A DNA stretch of 64,000 nucleotides from Kiritimatiellota bacterium B12222 (GTDB lineage: Bacteria > Verrucomicrobiota > Kiritimatiellia > SS1-B-03-39 > UBA6053): assembly GCA_029719485.1 (NCBI GenBank), contig CP120722.1, positions 3,348,001 through 3,412,000 of the forward strand. The letters run 5' to 3'. The translations under genes and the position numbers were made by a program. How positions within the stretch are numbered: position 1 is the stretch's first letter; the number at the start of each line of letters is the position of its first letter. Below the pieces are notes generated by a model. It saw only the letters and a list, made by a program, of their open reading frames with translations. It did no database searches and was not told the DNA's origin. Of this stretch, positions 32,834 to 42,090 are shown in pieces.

Positions 32834-34687
32834 ATGAAAGCACTTCTGATTAGTTTATTCGCCAGCTCTTTGTGCACCCTGCGCCTACCCGCGGAGACTC
32901 AGCCCCTTCCCATGCAATCGCTCCCTCCACATCATCCACGACTCTTCATAACCGCCCAAAAACTCCCAGCCTGGCGGGAACAAATCGCCCAGACCCCTTT
33001 TCTGCAGACCCTCGCCGAGGCTGTCATCCTTAAAGCCGAACAACTACAGGATGCAAAACCGCTCGAGCGAACTCTCATCGGGCGACGCCTCTTGGAGGTT
33101 TCCCGTACCGCCCTGAAACGCATCGTCATCTGGTCCACCGCCTATCAACTCACCGGCGAAAGCGCCTTTGCCGAACGGGGTATTCAGGAGATGCTTACAC
33201 TCGCATCCTTTTCAGACTGGAACCCTGACCATTTTCTCGATGTAGCCGAAATCACCGCAGCCATGGCCATCGGATATGACACCCTCTACCCGGAGATGTC
33301 CGAAACCGAACGTACGCAGATCGCTCAGGCTATTTTAGAAAAAGGACTTCGCCCCTCTCTGCCCCCCTCCTCATCCAAAGACCACTGGTGGGTACACAGT
33401 GACAACAACTGGAATCAGGTCTGCAATGCCAGCATGACTCTCGCGGCCCTCGCCCTCTACGAACAAAATCCCGAACGCTGCGAAACCATTCTCCATCGCG
33501 CCATTGCAGGTCTTCCGCAGGTCTTAAAGACCTACGCGCCTGATGGGGCCTATGTCGAGGGTGCCAGCTACTGGAGTTATGGTACCACCTTTAACATCCT
33601 CTTTCTCGACGCCGTGGAACATGCTCTAGGCACCGACTTTGGTCTAGGAAATTCCCCCGGCTTTCTGGAGTCATCCGATTACCTACAACACATCAGCGGC
33701 CCCAGCCAACGTTATTTTAACTATGCCGATAGCGGATCATACCCCTCCCCTCAACCAGCCGTCTACTGGATGGCCCAAAAAAGAAACCAACCCAGCCTGC
33801 TCTGGGGACAAGCAGAACTCATGCAAAAATACCTGCGTGACGATCCCATCACACAAAAAACCTCCTTTCGCTTAGTCCCCTTTATATTATTTTGGGCCCC
33901 TGACCCACTTCAAGAACGTGAACCCACCCTAACCCATTGGCAGGCCGGAGGCAGCATGCCGGTCGCATTCCACCGCAGCGACTGGTCAGACACCGCCAGC
34001 TACGTCGCCATCAAAGGTGGATCCCCCTCCCTCAACCACGCACATATGGATGTGGGAAGCTTTGTCATGGAAATGAATGGCGTCCGCTGGGCCATTGACT
34101 TGGGAGGCGAAGATTATCACCAAGCAGAAAAACGAGGTCTCACCCTTTGGGACTCGAAACAAGAGAGTGACCGTTGGACCCTTTTCAGAGTGGGTAGCTT
34201 CAGTCACAACATTTTAACGGTCAATGGAGAGCAACAACGCGTCACAGGACATGCGTCCATTCTAAGTTCTCGTGGCGCCCCGCATCACCAAACTGTCGTG
34301 GATCTTGACGACATCTATACGGGACAACTCGCATCCGCGCAACGAACCCTCTCACTAGACGAACAAACCGTCCTCATCGAGGATCAGATCACAACCTTAG
34401 ACAAAGCCACTCATATCCGCTGGGCCATGCTGACCAATGCTGAGGTCACCCTGATTGACGGCAACACCGCCACCCTCAGCCAACAGGGACAAACCCTGGA
34501 GGTCAGTCTCTCAGGCCTCCCTGATGCACGCTGGCATGTGAAAGACGTCACTCATCCGCCCCGCGACTGGGAAAGTATAAATAAAAATACCCGCATTCTC
34601 TATTTCGAGGCCGACCTCATCCCCGCACAAACCTACAACCTCATGATCAAAATGCAGGGAGCCTCCCCTCTGCCCGAAACCAACTGA
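32834..34687 (+). CDS. Heparinase II/III-like polysaccharide lyase
   Basis: 617 residues: signal peptide ending near LRLPAE, then the HPRLFITAQKLPAW motif common at the start of this lyase clan, an (alpha/alpha) toroid (SDNNWNQVCNASMTLAA, GAYVEGASYWSYGTTFNI), and a C-terminal beta-sandwich. Catalytic region visible in LNHAHMDVGSFVMEM and GVRWAIDLGGEDY. The family cleaves uronic-acid polysaccharides by beta-elimination; precise substrate (heparin-, alginate- or other type) cannot be told. It is monocistronic, convergent with the PEP-CTERM gene 8 bases away. Confidence 0.85.
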   Translation: MKALLISLFASSLCTLRLPAETQPLPMQSLPPHHPRLFITAQKLPAWREQIAQTPFLQTLAEAVILKAEQLQDAKPLERTLIGRRLLEVSRTALKRIVIWSTAYQLTGESAFAERGIQEMLTLASFSDWNPDHFLDVAEITAAMAIGYDTLYPEMSETERTQIAQAILEKGLRPSLPPSSSKDHWWVHSDNNWNQVCNASMTLAALALYEQNPERCETILHRAIAGLPQVLKTYAPDGAYVEGASYWSYGTTFNILFLDAVEHALGTDFGLGNSPGFLESSDYLQHISGPSQRYFNYADSGSYPSPQPAVYWMAQKRNQPSLLWGQAELMQKYLRDDPITQKTSFRLVPFILFWAPDPLQEREPTLTHWQAGGSMPVAFHRSDWSDTASYVAIKGGSPSLNHAHMDVGSFVMEMNGVRWAIDLGGEDYHQAEKRGLTLWDSKQESDRWTLFRVGSFSHNILTVNGEQQRVTGHASILSSRGAPHHQTVVDLDDIYTGQLASAQRTLSLDEQTVLIEDQITTLDKATHIRWAMLTNAEVTLIDGNTATLSQQGQTLEVSLSGLPDARWHVKDVTHPPRDWESINKNTRILYFEADLIPAQTYNLMIKMQGASPLPETN

Positions 34688-34695
34688 CCCAAAAC

Positions 34696-35493
34696 TTACC
34701 GGCGGCGCCGAGCCACCAGAAAAAGTCCCCCCACGAATACCAAAACAAAAGAACCCGGCTCCGGAATCTGAGTCAGTTGAAAATTACTGAATGCCCCCTG
34801 AACGCTGTCATCCCGTGTAATTCCGATGTATTGAATATTTTGTGCTGAATTCAAAACCCGGCTGACAGAACCCGAATCATTATCACTATGAAACGTCATG
34901 GTGCCAAAATTTGACACACCATCATATCCACCTTCAGGCGTAAAATCGAAGTCAAGGGTATAGGTCCGGAGCCCGCGACCCTCGACATGATCAATGCTAT
35001 TCGCGGCGCCGGGGCCTTTAAAATAGTCACTGATCCCATCTGAACTGACGCGCGTAACCGCAGTGGCGACCGCATATTTATTTGTATCGCTGGCAAAATC
35101 TTCACCGAGGTCAATAGGCCCTGTAAAATAACCTAAGGAAAGAAAATCAGCGCCTCCGCCCGATATGGGATTCAAGGTCGCAGTGAGTGAAAACTTACCG
35201 GTAGCCGTCCCCATACTCGCGTTGATGTAAGTCCCCAAATTCAATCTGGCAGCATCACTATCCGCACCCGTCACCGTGCCATCCGCCTTAAAATCAGTCG
35301 AAGCAGCCCAGGTTGCACTCCCACCGGCAGCAGTGATACCACTGTTAAATACAGTCGCATCCTGCCCGTTTATGGTTTCAGAAGCTAAGCCTCCAAAAGC
35401 GTGTGACACCAATATTATTTCGCCATACGATATGGAGGAACCTAGCAGGGTACAAAGGATAAACTTTTTCAAAGATAGCGTTGGAAATGTCAT
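34696..35493 (-). CDS. PEP-CTERM sorting domain protein
   Basis: 265 residues: signal peptide (LKKFILCTLLGSSISYGE), a beta-rich region, then a C-terminal signal IPEPGSFVLVFVGGLFLVARRRR. The PEP motif, hydrophobic helix and arginine cluster are recognised by exosortase (known), which removes the anchor in the inner membrane. No exosortase or EPS genes in the window. The body (FSLTATLNPISGGGADFLS) resembles extracellular beta-sandwich proteins. Could have role in cell-surface polysaccharide; not shown. Confidence 0.88.
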   Translation of the reverse strand: MTFPTLSLKKFILCTLLGSSISYGEIILVSHAFGGLASETINGQDATVFNSGITAAGGSATWAASTDFKADGTVTGADSDAARLNLGTYINASMGTATGKFSLTATLNPISGGGADFLSLGYFTGPIDLGEDFASDTNKYAVATAVTRVSSDGISDYFKGPGAANSIDHVEGRGLRTYTLDFDFTPEGGYDGVSNFGTMTFHSDNDSGSVSRVLNSAQNIQYIGITRDDSVQGAFSNFQLTQIPEPGSFVLVFVGGLFLVARRRR

Positions 35494-35629
35494 AAAAGGC
35501 CTTAGTTTTTCGTAAAGCTATGCTTTAGCACAACAGCTGCAACCTAAACCTTACCTTATTTTTATACTAATCACTTTGGAAAGTGAGGGACAGTGGTAAA
35601 TACGATCTCCCCCGCCTCTCACCTTGATC

Positions 35630-36232
35630 TCAAAACCGGTCAAATATAATTTGTTCATCTTCACTGATCGGACCTGAACGCGGTTTAGCTTCCGATGTTC
35701 CTTTACCAATGGCTACAAACATACTGATCACATGGTCTTCAGGCAATTGAATCAGCTTTCCAACGGCGTCAAAATCAAATCCATCCATGGGACAACTATC
35801 GTAACCCAACCCTTTCGCCGCCAGCATAAGCGTCTGTGCAGCCAATCCACAAGACCGCATGGCCTCATCACGTTGCACCACCTCATGTCCACGGTAATAC
35901 CCATCAATGGCGGGAACCATAAACTCTTGAACCGCTTGCGGCGCGAGATGCCAATATCGTGCAGGATCTTTTTGCCACGCATCCAGGTCCGCACACAACA
36001 CAATCAACAGTGAAGCGTCTGTCACTTGAGCTTGATCCCATGCCACCGCACGAATTTGTTTACGAAGCTCAGGATCTTTCACCACCAAAAACCGGGGATG
36101 CTGAATATTAAATGCCGTAGGCGCATAACGCGCGGCCTGCATCAGCTTCTTAAAATCCTCTACAGGCATTTCATGTGCGGGGTCAAAAGTTTTTATAGCG
36201 CGACGGGCTTCAATAGCATCTAAAACATTCAT
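35630..36232 (-). CDS. Nitroreductase family protein
   Basis: FMN-dependent NAD(P)H oxidoreductase of the nitroreductase superfamily. 200 residues with RRAIKTFDP (FMN phosphate contact), AARYAPTAFNIQHPRFLVV and CGLAAQTLMLAAKGLGYDSC plus a GKGTSEAKPR end. Physiological substrate unknown; such enzymes act on quinones, nitro compounds or as malonic semialdehyde reductase. Ribosome binding site AGGAAAAT before ATG at 36232. Stands alone. Confidence 0.88.
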   Translation of the reverse strand: MNVLDAIEARRAIKTFDPAHEMPVEDFKKLMQAARYAPTAFNIQHPRFLVVKDPELRKQIRAVAWDQAQVTDASLLIVLCADLDAWQKDPARYWHLAPQAVQEFMVPAIDGYYRGHEVVQRDEAMRSCGLAAQTLMLAAKGLGYDSCPMDGFDFDAVGKLIQLPEDHVISMFVAIGKGTSEAKPRSGPISEDEQIIFDRF

Positions 36233-36505
36233 AAATTTTCCTGTGTTTGTTTGAACCTATACTTCGATCGAAAGCATGAATACTTACAAAAAAATTCATT
36301 AAAAGACAATCTCTCCTCATCTCGCTCACTGAAAAGGCATAAACATGTAAAGGCACTGAGTAGACATTCTTTCCCCGTTGTTTGTAAGAATCTTTATCCT
36401 CACCCGAAAGTTATGGACGAGGCCATGAAGAGCGTTCTTCATTCAGTTGCCCATTTTTGCTGCATATGAAATGCACATAACCCCCTAACCCATTGGGTAA
36501 ACCAT

Positions 36506-37006
36506 ATGAAAATCTTACTTAAAAGCTTCTTAGTTCTGCTGAACTTTCTCTCGGCGCTGATCCTTTTCCGCTTTACAATTTCCAAATTTGCAGCCTAGCC
36601 TGAATCCGTAGCCGGATTTGTCGACATGGCCAAACCTTTAGGAATTGACCCCACTTTTTTCAGAATCACCACTGGCTTTATCATCGGCTTCGCCATGATC
36701 TCCTTCCTGTGCAATTGCTACATCATTCTAAAGATGAAATATGCGCAAACCGGAATGATACGCCTCTTCACGTTCACGAATGTCTACGCCCTTGGTGCAA
36801 TGACCGGAGCCTTGCTCGCAGAGTTCTTTTTAAGAACTGACGTCAAGTGGATGCTTGTGTACATTGCACTCGCTGTCATCTTCACCGCCTCACTTAACCT
36901 CATAACCTTCGGACGTAAAATTACCGAGACCCTCTTCACGAAAACGGAAGCAGATCTAAAGGCCCCTCAGACCATTGGCGCGGCTCAACATGCCAATCTG
37001 AAATAA
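36506..37006 (+). pseudogene. DoxX-like membrane protein gene interrupted by in-frame TAG
   Basis: A continuous frame of 167 codons from ATG 36506 holds one internal TAG at 36596-36598 (codon 31). Upstream codes for helix 1 (KSFLVLLNFLSALILFRFTI then SKFAA); downstream directly continues PESVAGFVDMAKPLGIDPTF and three more hydrophobic segments. The join FAA-stop-PESVAGF matches the DoxX pattern, where this position follows helix 1, so one C-to-T change (CAG to TAG) may explain it. The ATG at 36626 inside has no ribosome binding site. The three-helix product from there would lack helix 1. Readthrough is possible but not supported by anything visible. Sequencing error also possible. Confidence 0.75.
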
Positions 37007-37046
37007 GGCTCCACAGCCCCTCGACAAGACCAACGGAGCACCCTTG

Positions 37047-40000
37047 CTACGCATCCGTAGCAGGGGAGTCTTCTGTAGCAGCGGGTTCTTCTGGCGCAGG
37101 CGCCTCTTCGTCAGCCAACTGCTTCGATTTCCTCACGTCCGCCTGGTCTTTATCGTGATCCGTCAGCTTAACCGACACCACTTTCGACACCCCTTTATGC
37201 TCTTGCGTAATTCCGTAAAGCACATCGGCGGCCGCAATGGTTTTTTGATTATGGGTGATCACAATAAATTGAGATTCTTTCACAAAAGACTGAACCAAAC
37301 TAACGAAACGGCCGATATTGGCATCATCCAACGCCGCGTCCAATTCGTCCAAAATACAGAACGGACTGGGTTTCACAGTATACAGTGCGAACAACAGGGC
37401 CACCGCTGTCATCGTACGCTCTCCCCCTGACAGCAGGGAAATCACCTGAGGCTTTTTACCGGGAGGTTTGGCCACAATATCAATACCTGACTCCAACACA
37501 TCATCGTCATCCACCAGTTCAAGGAAAGCTTCCCCTCCGCCAAAGAGCTTTTTAAACATCTCTTGAAAGTGAACATTTACCAAATCAAAGGTCTTGTTAA
37601 ACATTTCCGTGGTCGTGGCGTTGATACTCTCAATGCTTTCGAGCAAAATCTTTTTGGCTTCAACCAAATCTTCCTGTTGCGCCATCAAGAACTGAAAACG
37701 ATCTTCCTGCTCTTGGTACTCTTCAATCGCAACCATGTTTACCGGCCCCATTTGCTCCAGCTTCTGTTTCATCGCTTCAACCGTGCGCTCTAATTCAGAC
37801 CAATCGGGTGCACTTCCATCTTCCCATTCAGGCTCTTCCGCTTTTTGAATTTCACCCAGCGAAATATGATAGGCTTCCGTCACACGTTGAATCAGGTTTT
37901 CCAATCGTACCCGACGTTGTGCCAAATCCACATCAAAATTCCCTGCATCACCGGTCATTTTTTCAACCCGCAACCGCTTCTCACGTAACGCTTGCTCTTG
38001 TACGCGCAACCCTTCCTGACGGGTAGACCGTTGCTCACGCTCTTTTTCAATTTGCGCATTCCGCGCATTCAATTGTTCTTCCAAAGGCGCAATTTTGGCC
38101 TGAGCGGATTGCATATCTTCTTTAAGATTCAATACCCGCTGTTCATAGGTGTTGATCCCTTCATTTCGTTCACGAACCGTGGTCTCGAGTTCGGTAATTC
38201 GTTCTTGTAGATTTTGTTGCTGACGTGTCAACAACTCCACCTTTTGACGATGCTCCGCAAATTTAATTCGGTGATCTGTCGTCGACTTAAGCCCCAAGTT
38301 CCGAGCTTCTTCCGCTGCATCAAACGCTTGAGCCGCCGCCTCAATCTCTCCCCTCAAACGCTCCTGATTCGCGCGGGCGGTCTCCATTTCCTCCACCATC
38401 TCTTGGCGTTCCTGATCAGAGGCCTGATGGGTTTCATCCAGGGTTTTCAATTGATTAGTCAACTGCTGCAAACGCACTTTCCCTTGGTCGCGTTCCATTT
38501 TGGCATTGCGCAATTCAGCTTCAGACCCCGCCAACTCTCGGTTCACCTGTTGCATTTCTTCACGCGCATTTCTCAAGCGTTCCTGCAACTTGGCTTCTTC
38601 ACCTTGAGCCGCCTCTAAACGCGCACGCAAATCTTCAGCATTTTCTTGCTCAGATCGTAAAGCCTGCTCGGTTTCTGTGATCCGCGCCTGCAAGGCCAAA
38701 GGATTTCCTTGATCTTGATCTGCGGTATACACTTCAAGCGAACCATCCCCTTTCAACAAATGTCCTTCCGGAGAAACAAACACTTGTCCCGGAGCCGGCA
38801 CTCCGGCTTCTTCCAAATTTTTCACCCAGCGCACGCCACGAAACATACGGTTCACCAAGGGTTGCACCTGCGCACTCGCACGCACCCGATCTACAAAAGG
38901 TTCACCAGGACCTTCGTCAGGCACATTCGCATCTTCTACCCCACCAATGGCCAAAATACGAGCGGCACCCAATTCTTGACCCGCCAAAATTTGCCACAAC
39001 AATTTCAAATCGCCGGCATCTTTTACAATCACCGCATCAATAGTGCTACGCAACAAAGACTCCAACGCCTTTTGCGACTCTTTATTGGTGCGAATCTTCT
39101 GAGCCAACGCCCCCACAATACAACTGCGATCCAAGCCCGCAATTTCATCTTTCGAAAGCAATACCCTCGCTCCTGCAGGAAACTGTTCCTGCTCCGCTTC
39201 TTGCGCCCGCAATACATCCAAACGCGCTTTTAACCCTGCAACATTTTTATCAAATTCGCCTAAGGCTTGACGCTTTTCTTTCAACGAAGACCCTTGCTCC
39301 TGTTGCTGTTGAACGCCTTGATCGACCCTCGTCCGTAAAGACAGTTCGCGCTCCTGCAACAGTTCAACTTTACCCGTCAATTCCTGTACTTTTTCCTCTT
39401 TGGCTGATTCCGCATTCTGCAATTCAGAAATACCTTCACGCAGACGCTCCTGCTGAACCATCCGTCCACGTTCGCGTTGTTCAAAATCACGTATTTTCCC
39501 TTGAGCTTTGTTACCCGCCTGCTCAAATTGATTTACCTGATTGCGTTTGGTCCGCAACTTTTCGCGCAACTCTGCCGACGTCGTTTCCAACTCCTTCACT
39601 TCTTCCTGACGCGCCTTCAGCACCGCCTCCGCCTCTTCTTTTAAAGTCTTCGCCTCCACCAAAGCCGCCGCACTTTCTTCTAAGTTTTGACGATGTTGCT
39701 CCAAACGGGTTTGCGCCTCTTCCGCATCCTTACTGTCACGATTGGCGTAAGATTTCATTTCTTCAATCCGCTCACCATTCACCCGCACCGCTTCCTTCGC
39801 CTGATGCAATTCATTGCGAATGCCCACCGCAGATTCCATCTGATCCGCAATAACTTTTTCAACCGCTTCCAACTCCGTCCGCAAATTGGCAATACCCTGA
39901 TCTTCATTCTCAATCTCTACCCGCCCCTGATCCATCTGCTTGTGCAACTCATCCAAACGCACTTCAATATCGCCAATGGCCTCACTCATCTCCTGAACCC

Positions 40001-40697
40001 GATGACGGCTCAGCCACATATCCTGACCACGTAAATGATTCTGAATTTCCTGATAACGGCGCGCTTTTCCCGCCTGACGTTGCAGCGAAACCATACGACG
40101 TTTCACTTCGCGAATCACATCATCTAATCGCTGTAAATTCTGCTCAGTACGCTCCAGTTTGCCCAACGCCTCCCGCCGATCCGCTTTAAATTTGGTGATA
40201 CCACTGGCCTCTTCAAACACAATGCGCCGATCTTCCGGACGCGAACTCAAAATTTGGTCAATCTTCCCCTGCTCAAGAATCGAGTAACTGTTTTTCCCCA
40301 CACCCGTATCCATAAACAAACGGTGAATATCTTTTAAGCGACAAGGCTGTTTGTTCAAATAATACTCACTGTCCCCACTGCGAAACAGACGCCGCGTAAT
40401 CGTCACTTCGTGATAATCCGTTTTTAGCGCGTCTTCACATTCCGCCATGGTCAACGAAACTTCCGCCATATTGGTAGGCTTATACCCATCGGCCCCATTA
40501 AAAATCACATCCATCATCTTGCCGCCACGAAGCGCTTTCGCACTTTGCTCCCCCAGCACCCAGCGTACTGCATCGGCAATATTACTTTTGCCACAACCAT
40601 TCGGCCCCACAATCGAGGTCATCCCCGGCAGGAAATTCATTACCGTTCGCTCGGCAAAACTTTTAAATCCAAGAAATTCAACTTTTTTCAGGTACAT
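37047..40697 (-). CDS. smc: Chromosome segregation protein SMC
   Basis: ATPase that organises chromosomal DNA with ScpA/ScpB. 1216 residues: Walker A GPNGCGKSN (about 32-40), long coiled coil, hinge around 500-680, second coiled coil, then the signature LSGGERTMTAVALLFALY and Walker B ILDELDAALDD. The C-terminus has an acidic tail (EEAPAPEEPAATED). Length is normal for bacterial SMC. No ScpA/B in the window. ATG at 40697 is normal. Confidence 0.96.
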   Translation of the reverse strand: MYLKKVEFLGFKSFAERTVMNFLPGMTSIVGPNGCGKSNIADAVRWVLGEQSAKALRGGKMMDVIFNGADGYKPTNMAEVSLTMAECEDALKTDYHEVTITRRLFRSGDSEYYLNKQPCRLKDIHRLFMDTGVGKNSYSILEQGKIDQILSSRPEDRRIVFEEASGITKFKADRREALGKLERTEQNLQRLDDVIREVKRRMVSLQRQAGKARRYQEIQNHLRGQDMWLSRHRVQEMSEAIGDIEVRLDELHKQMDQGRVEIENEDQGIANLRTELEAVEKVIADQMESAVGIRNELHQAKEAVRVNGERIEEMKSYANRDSKDAEEAQTRLEQHRQNLEESAAALVEAKTLKEEAEAVLKARQEEVKELETTSAELREKLRTKRNQVNQFEQAGNKAQGKIRDFEQRERGRMVQQERLREGISELQNAESAKEEKVQELTGKVELLQERELSLRTRVDQGVQQQQEQGSSLKEKRQALGEFDKNVAGLKARLDVLRAQEAEQEQFPAGARVLLSKDEIAGLDRSCIVGALAQKIRTNKESQKALESLLRSTIDAVIVKDAGDLKLLWQILAGQELGAARILAIGGVEDANVPDEGPGEPFVDRVRASAQVQPLVNRMFRGVRWVKNLEEAGVPAPGQVFVSPEGHLLKGDGSLEVYTADQDQGNPLALQARITETEQALRSEQENAEDLRARLEAAQGEEAKLQERLRNAREEMQQVNRELAGSEAELRNAKMERDQGKVRLQQLTNQLKTLDETHQASDQERQEMVEEMETARANQERLRGEIEAAAQAFDAAEEARNLGLKSTTDHRIKFAEHRQKVELLTRQQQNLQERITELETTVRERNEGINTYEQRVLNLKEDMQSAQAKIAPLEEQLNARNAQIEKEREQRSTRQEGLRVQEQALREKRLRVEKMTGDAGNFDVDLAQRRVRLENLIQRVTEAYHISLGEIQKAEEPEWEDGSAPDWSELERTVEAMKQKLEQMGPVNMVAIEEYQEQEDRFQFLMAQQEDLVEAKKILLESIESINATTTEMFNKTFDLVNVHFQEMFKKLFGGGEAFLELVDDDDVLESGIDIVAKPPGKKPQVISLLSGGERTMTAVALLFALYTVKPSPFCILDELDAALDDANIGRFVSLVQSFVKESQFIVITHNQKTIAAADVLYGITQEHKGVSKVVSVKLTDHDKDQADVRKSKQLADEEAPAPEEPAATEDSPATDA

Positions 40698-40906
40698 GTG
40701 ATTCGATCTCGATTCTCAGTTTCCCCTCAACCATTGAAGAAAAACCCAATAAAATAGCCCTAAGGCACGTATAGAGCCGCAAACTCTAGCACGCAGAACG
40801 CCTCTGACAACCCTATATCAGGGAGATTTTACCCTTAGAGCACCTGTCTGCGTCCACCACACAGCTCCGAGTTGACATCCCCAACGCATTCGGACATAAA
40901 CCTTTT

Positions 40907-42070
40907 ATGTCAACTTCCGCCCTTACCGACCTCCTTTCCCAACTCGTTTCCACCCCCTCAGTGAACCCCGCACACAGTGAGGATCCTTCCATCACCGGCG
41001 AAGAGCGCATGGCCGAACTCTTCATTTCCTTGTTCAAAGCCAGAGGTCTCTCGGTAGAAGTCACCCACCCTATGGGAGCAGGTCGTCCTGCCGTCATCGG
41101 TCGCAGTCAACCTGCCGCCGTTCATAAAACCCTGATGTTTGAGATGCATTTGGATACGGTGGGTATCGCCCATATGACCGTAGATCCTTTCCTCGCTCAA
41201 ATCGAAAACGGTAAACTCTACGGCCGAGGAAGTTGCGACATGAAAGGCGCCATGGCCTCCCTTTTTCATATTCTCACCCCCGAGCGCATTGAAAGCCTCA
41301 ATCAAAAAGGAATTGAACTCATTTTAGTGGGCGCACCTGATGAGGAAACCGGCCTCGGCGGATCCACCCGCATGGCCGCCGAAGGTCTGGGGGCTGACAT
41401 CGCTTTTGTATTGGAACCCACCCAATGTCTACCCGTGATCGCCCACAAAGGGGCCCTGTGGTACGATGTGGAGTTAAAAGGCCGCTCCGGCCATGGCAGC
41501 CAACCCCAAAGTGGCGTAAGCACTAACGCCGCTTTGAGCGATTTCCTGCCCGCCCTTTTTGACATCCACCAACAATTGACCCAAGAGTACAGCCATCCCT
41601 TATTGGGAAACTCCACCCTGAACATTGGTAAAATCGAAGGGGGGCAAACCTACAACATCATTCCAGAACGCACCCTCCTCCAGCTCGATCGCCGGGTCAT
41701 TCCGAACGAACCTTCACAGCTGTTTCCCGATCAGGTAAATCGCAAAATCCAGGACATGATTACTGCGGGACTCCTCTTGGATGGACGCTGCACCCTGACC
41801 TCGGAAACCACCTCCTTCTCGACCTCAGACCAAAGTCCCCTGGTAAAAGATCTACAACAAGCCATCACCCGCGTCACCGGAGAACCGGCCCCCTGTTCTG
41901 GGACCTCTTGGGTGAGCGACGCCTCCCCCTTCAGCCAAACCTGCGAGCAAATTCTCGTGTTTGGCCCTGGCGATATTGCCCAGGCCCACACCGACAACGA
42001 ATTTATCGAAATCGCTCAACTCGAACGCGCCGCCTCCATCTTCGCCGACTTTTTGGATCATTTCGAATAA
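40907..42070 (+). CDS. M20 family peptidase (ArgE/DapE/ACY1-like)
   Basis: 387 residues. Zinc-dependent amidohydrolase: first metal site MFEMHLDTV, YGRGSCDMKGAMASLF, DEETGLGG and the catalytic EPT region. Dimerisation/lid domain centre GRSGHGSQPQSGVSTN. It hydrolyses N-acyl or peptide bonds; acetylornithine deacetylase, succinyl-DAP desuccinylase and aminoacylase are alternatives that cannot be separated here. Gene ends 20 bases before the glycosyltransferase. Confidence 0.88.
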   Translation: MSTSALTDLLSQLVSTPSVNPAHSEDPSITGEERMAELFISLFKARGLSVEVTHPMGAGRPAVIGRSQPAAVHKTLMFEMHLDTVGIAHMTVDPFLAQIENGKLYGRGSCDMKGAMASLFHILTPERIESLNQKGIELILVGAPDEETGLGGSTRMAAEGLGADIAFVLEPTQCLPVIAHKGALWYDVELKGRSGHGSQPQSGVSTNAALSDFLPALFDIHQQLTQEYSHPLLGNSTLNIGKIEGGQTYNIIPERTLLQLDRRVIPNEPSQLFPDQVNRKIQDMITAGLLLDGRCTLTSETTSFSTSDQSPLVKDLQQAITRVTGEPAPCSGTSWVSDASPFSQTCEQILVFGPGDIAQAHTDNEFIEIAQLERAASIFADFLDHFE

Positions 42071-42090
42071 TAAGACCTTGGAACCACGAT

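Noticed and set aside
41908..42090. N-terminal extension of the glycosyltransferase frame into the M20 peptidase gene
   Set aside because: The extension is an out-of-frame reading of the peptidase gene; the hydrophobic start at 42091 fits the family better.
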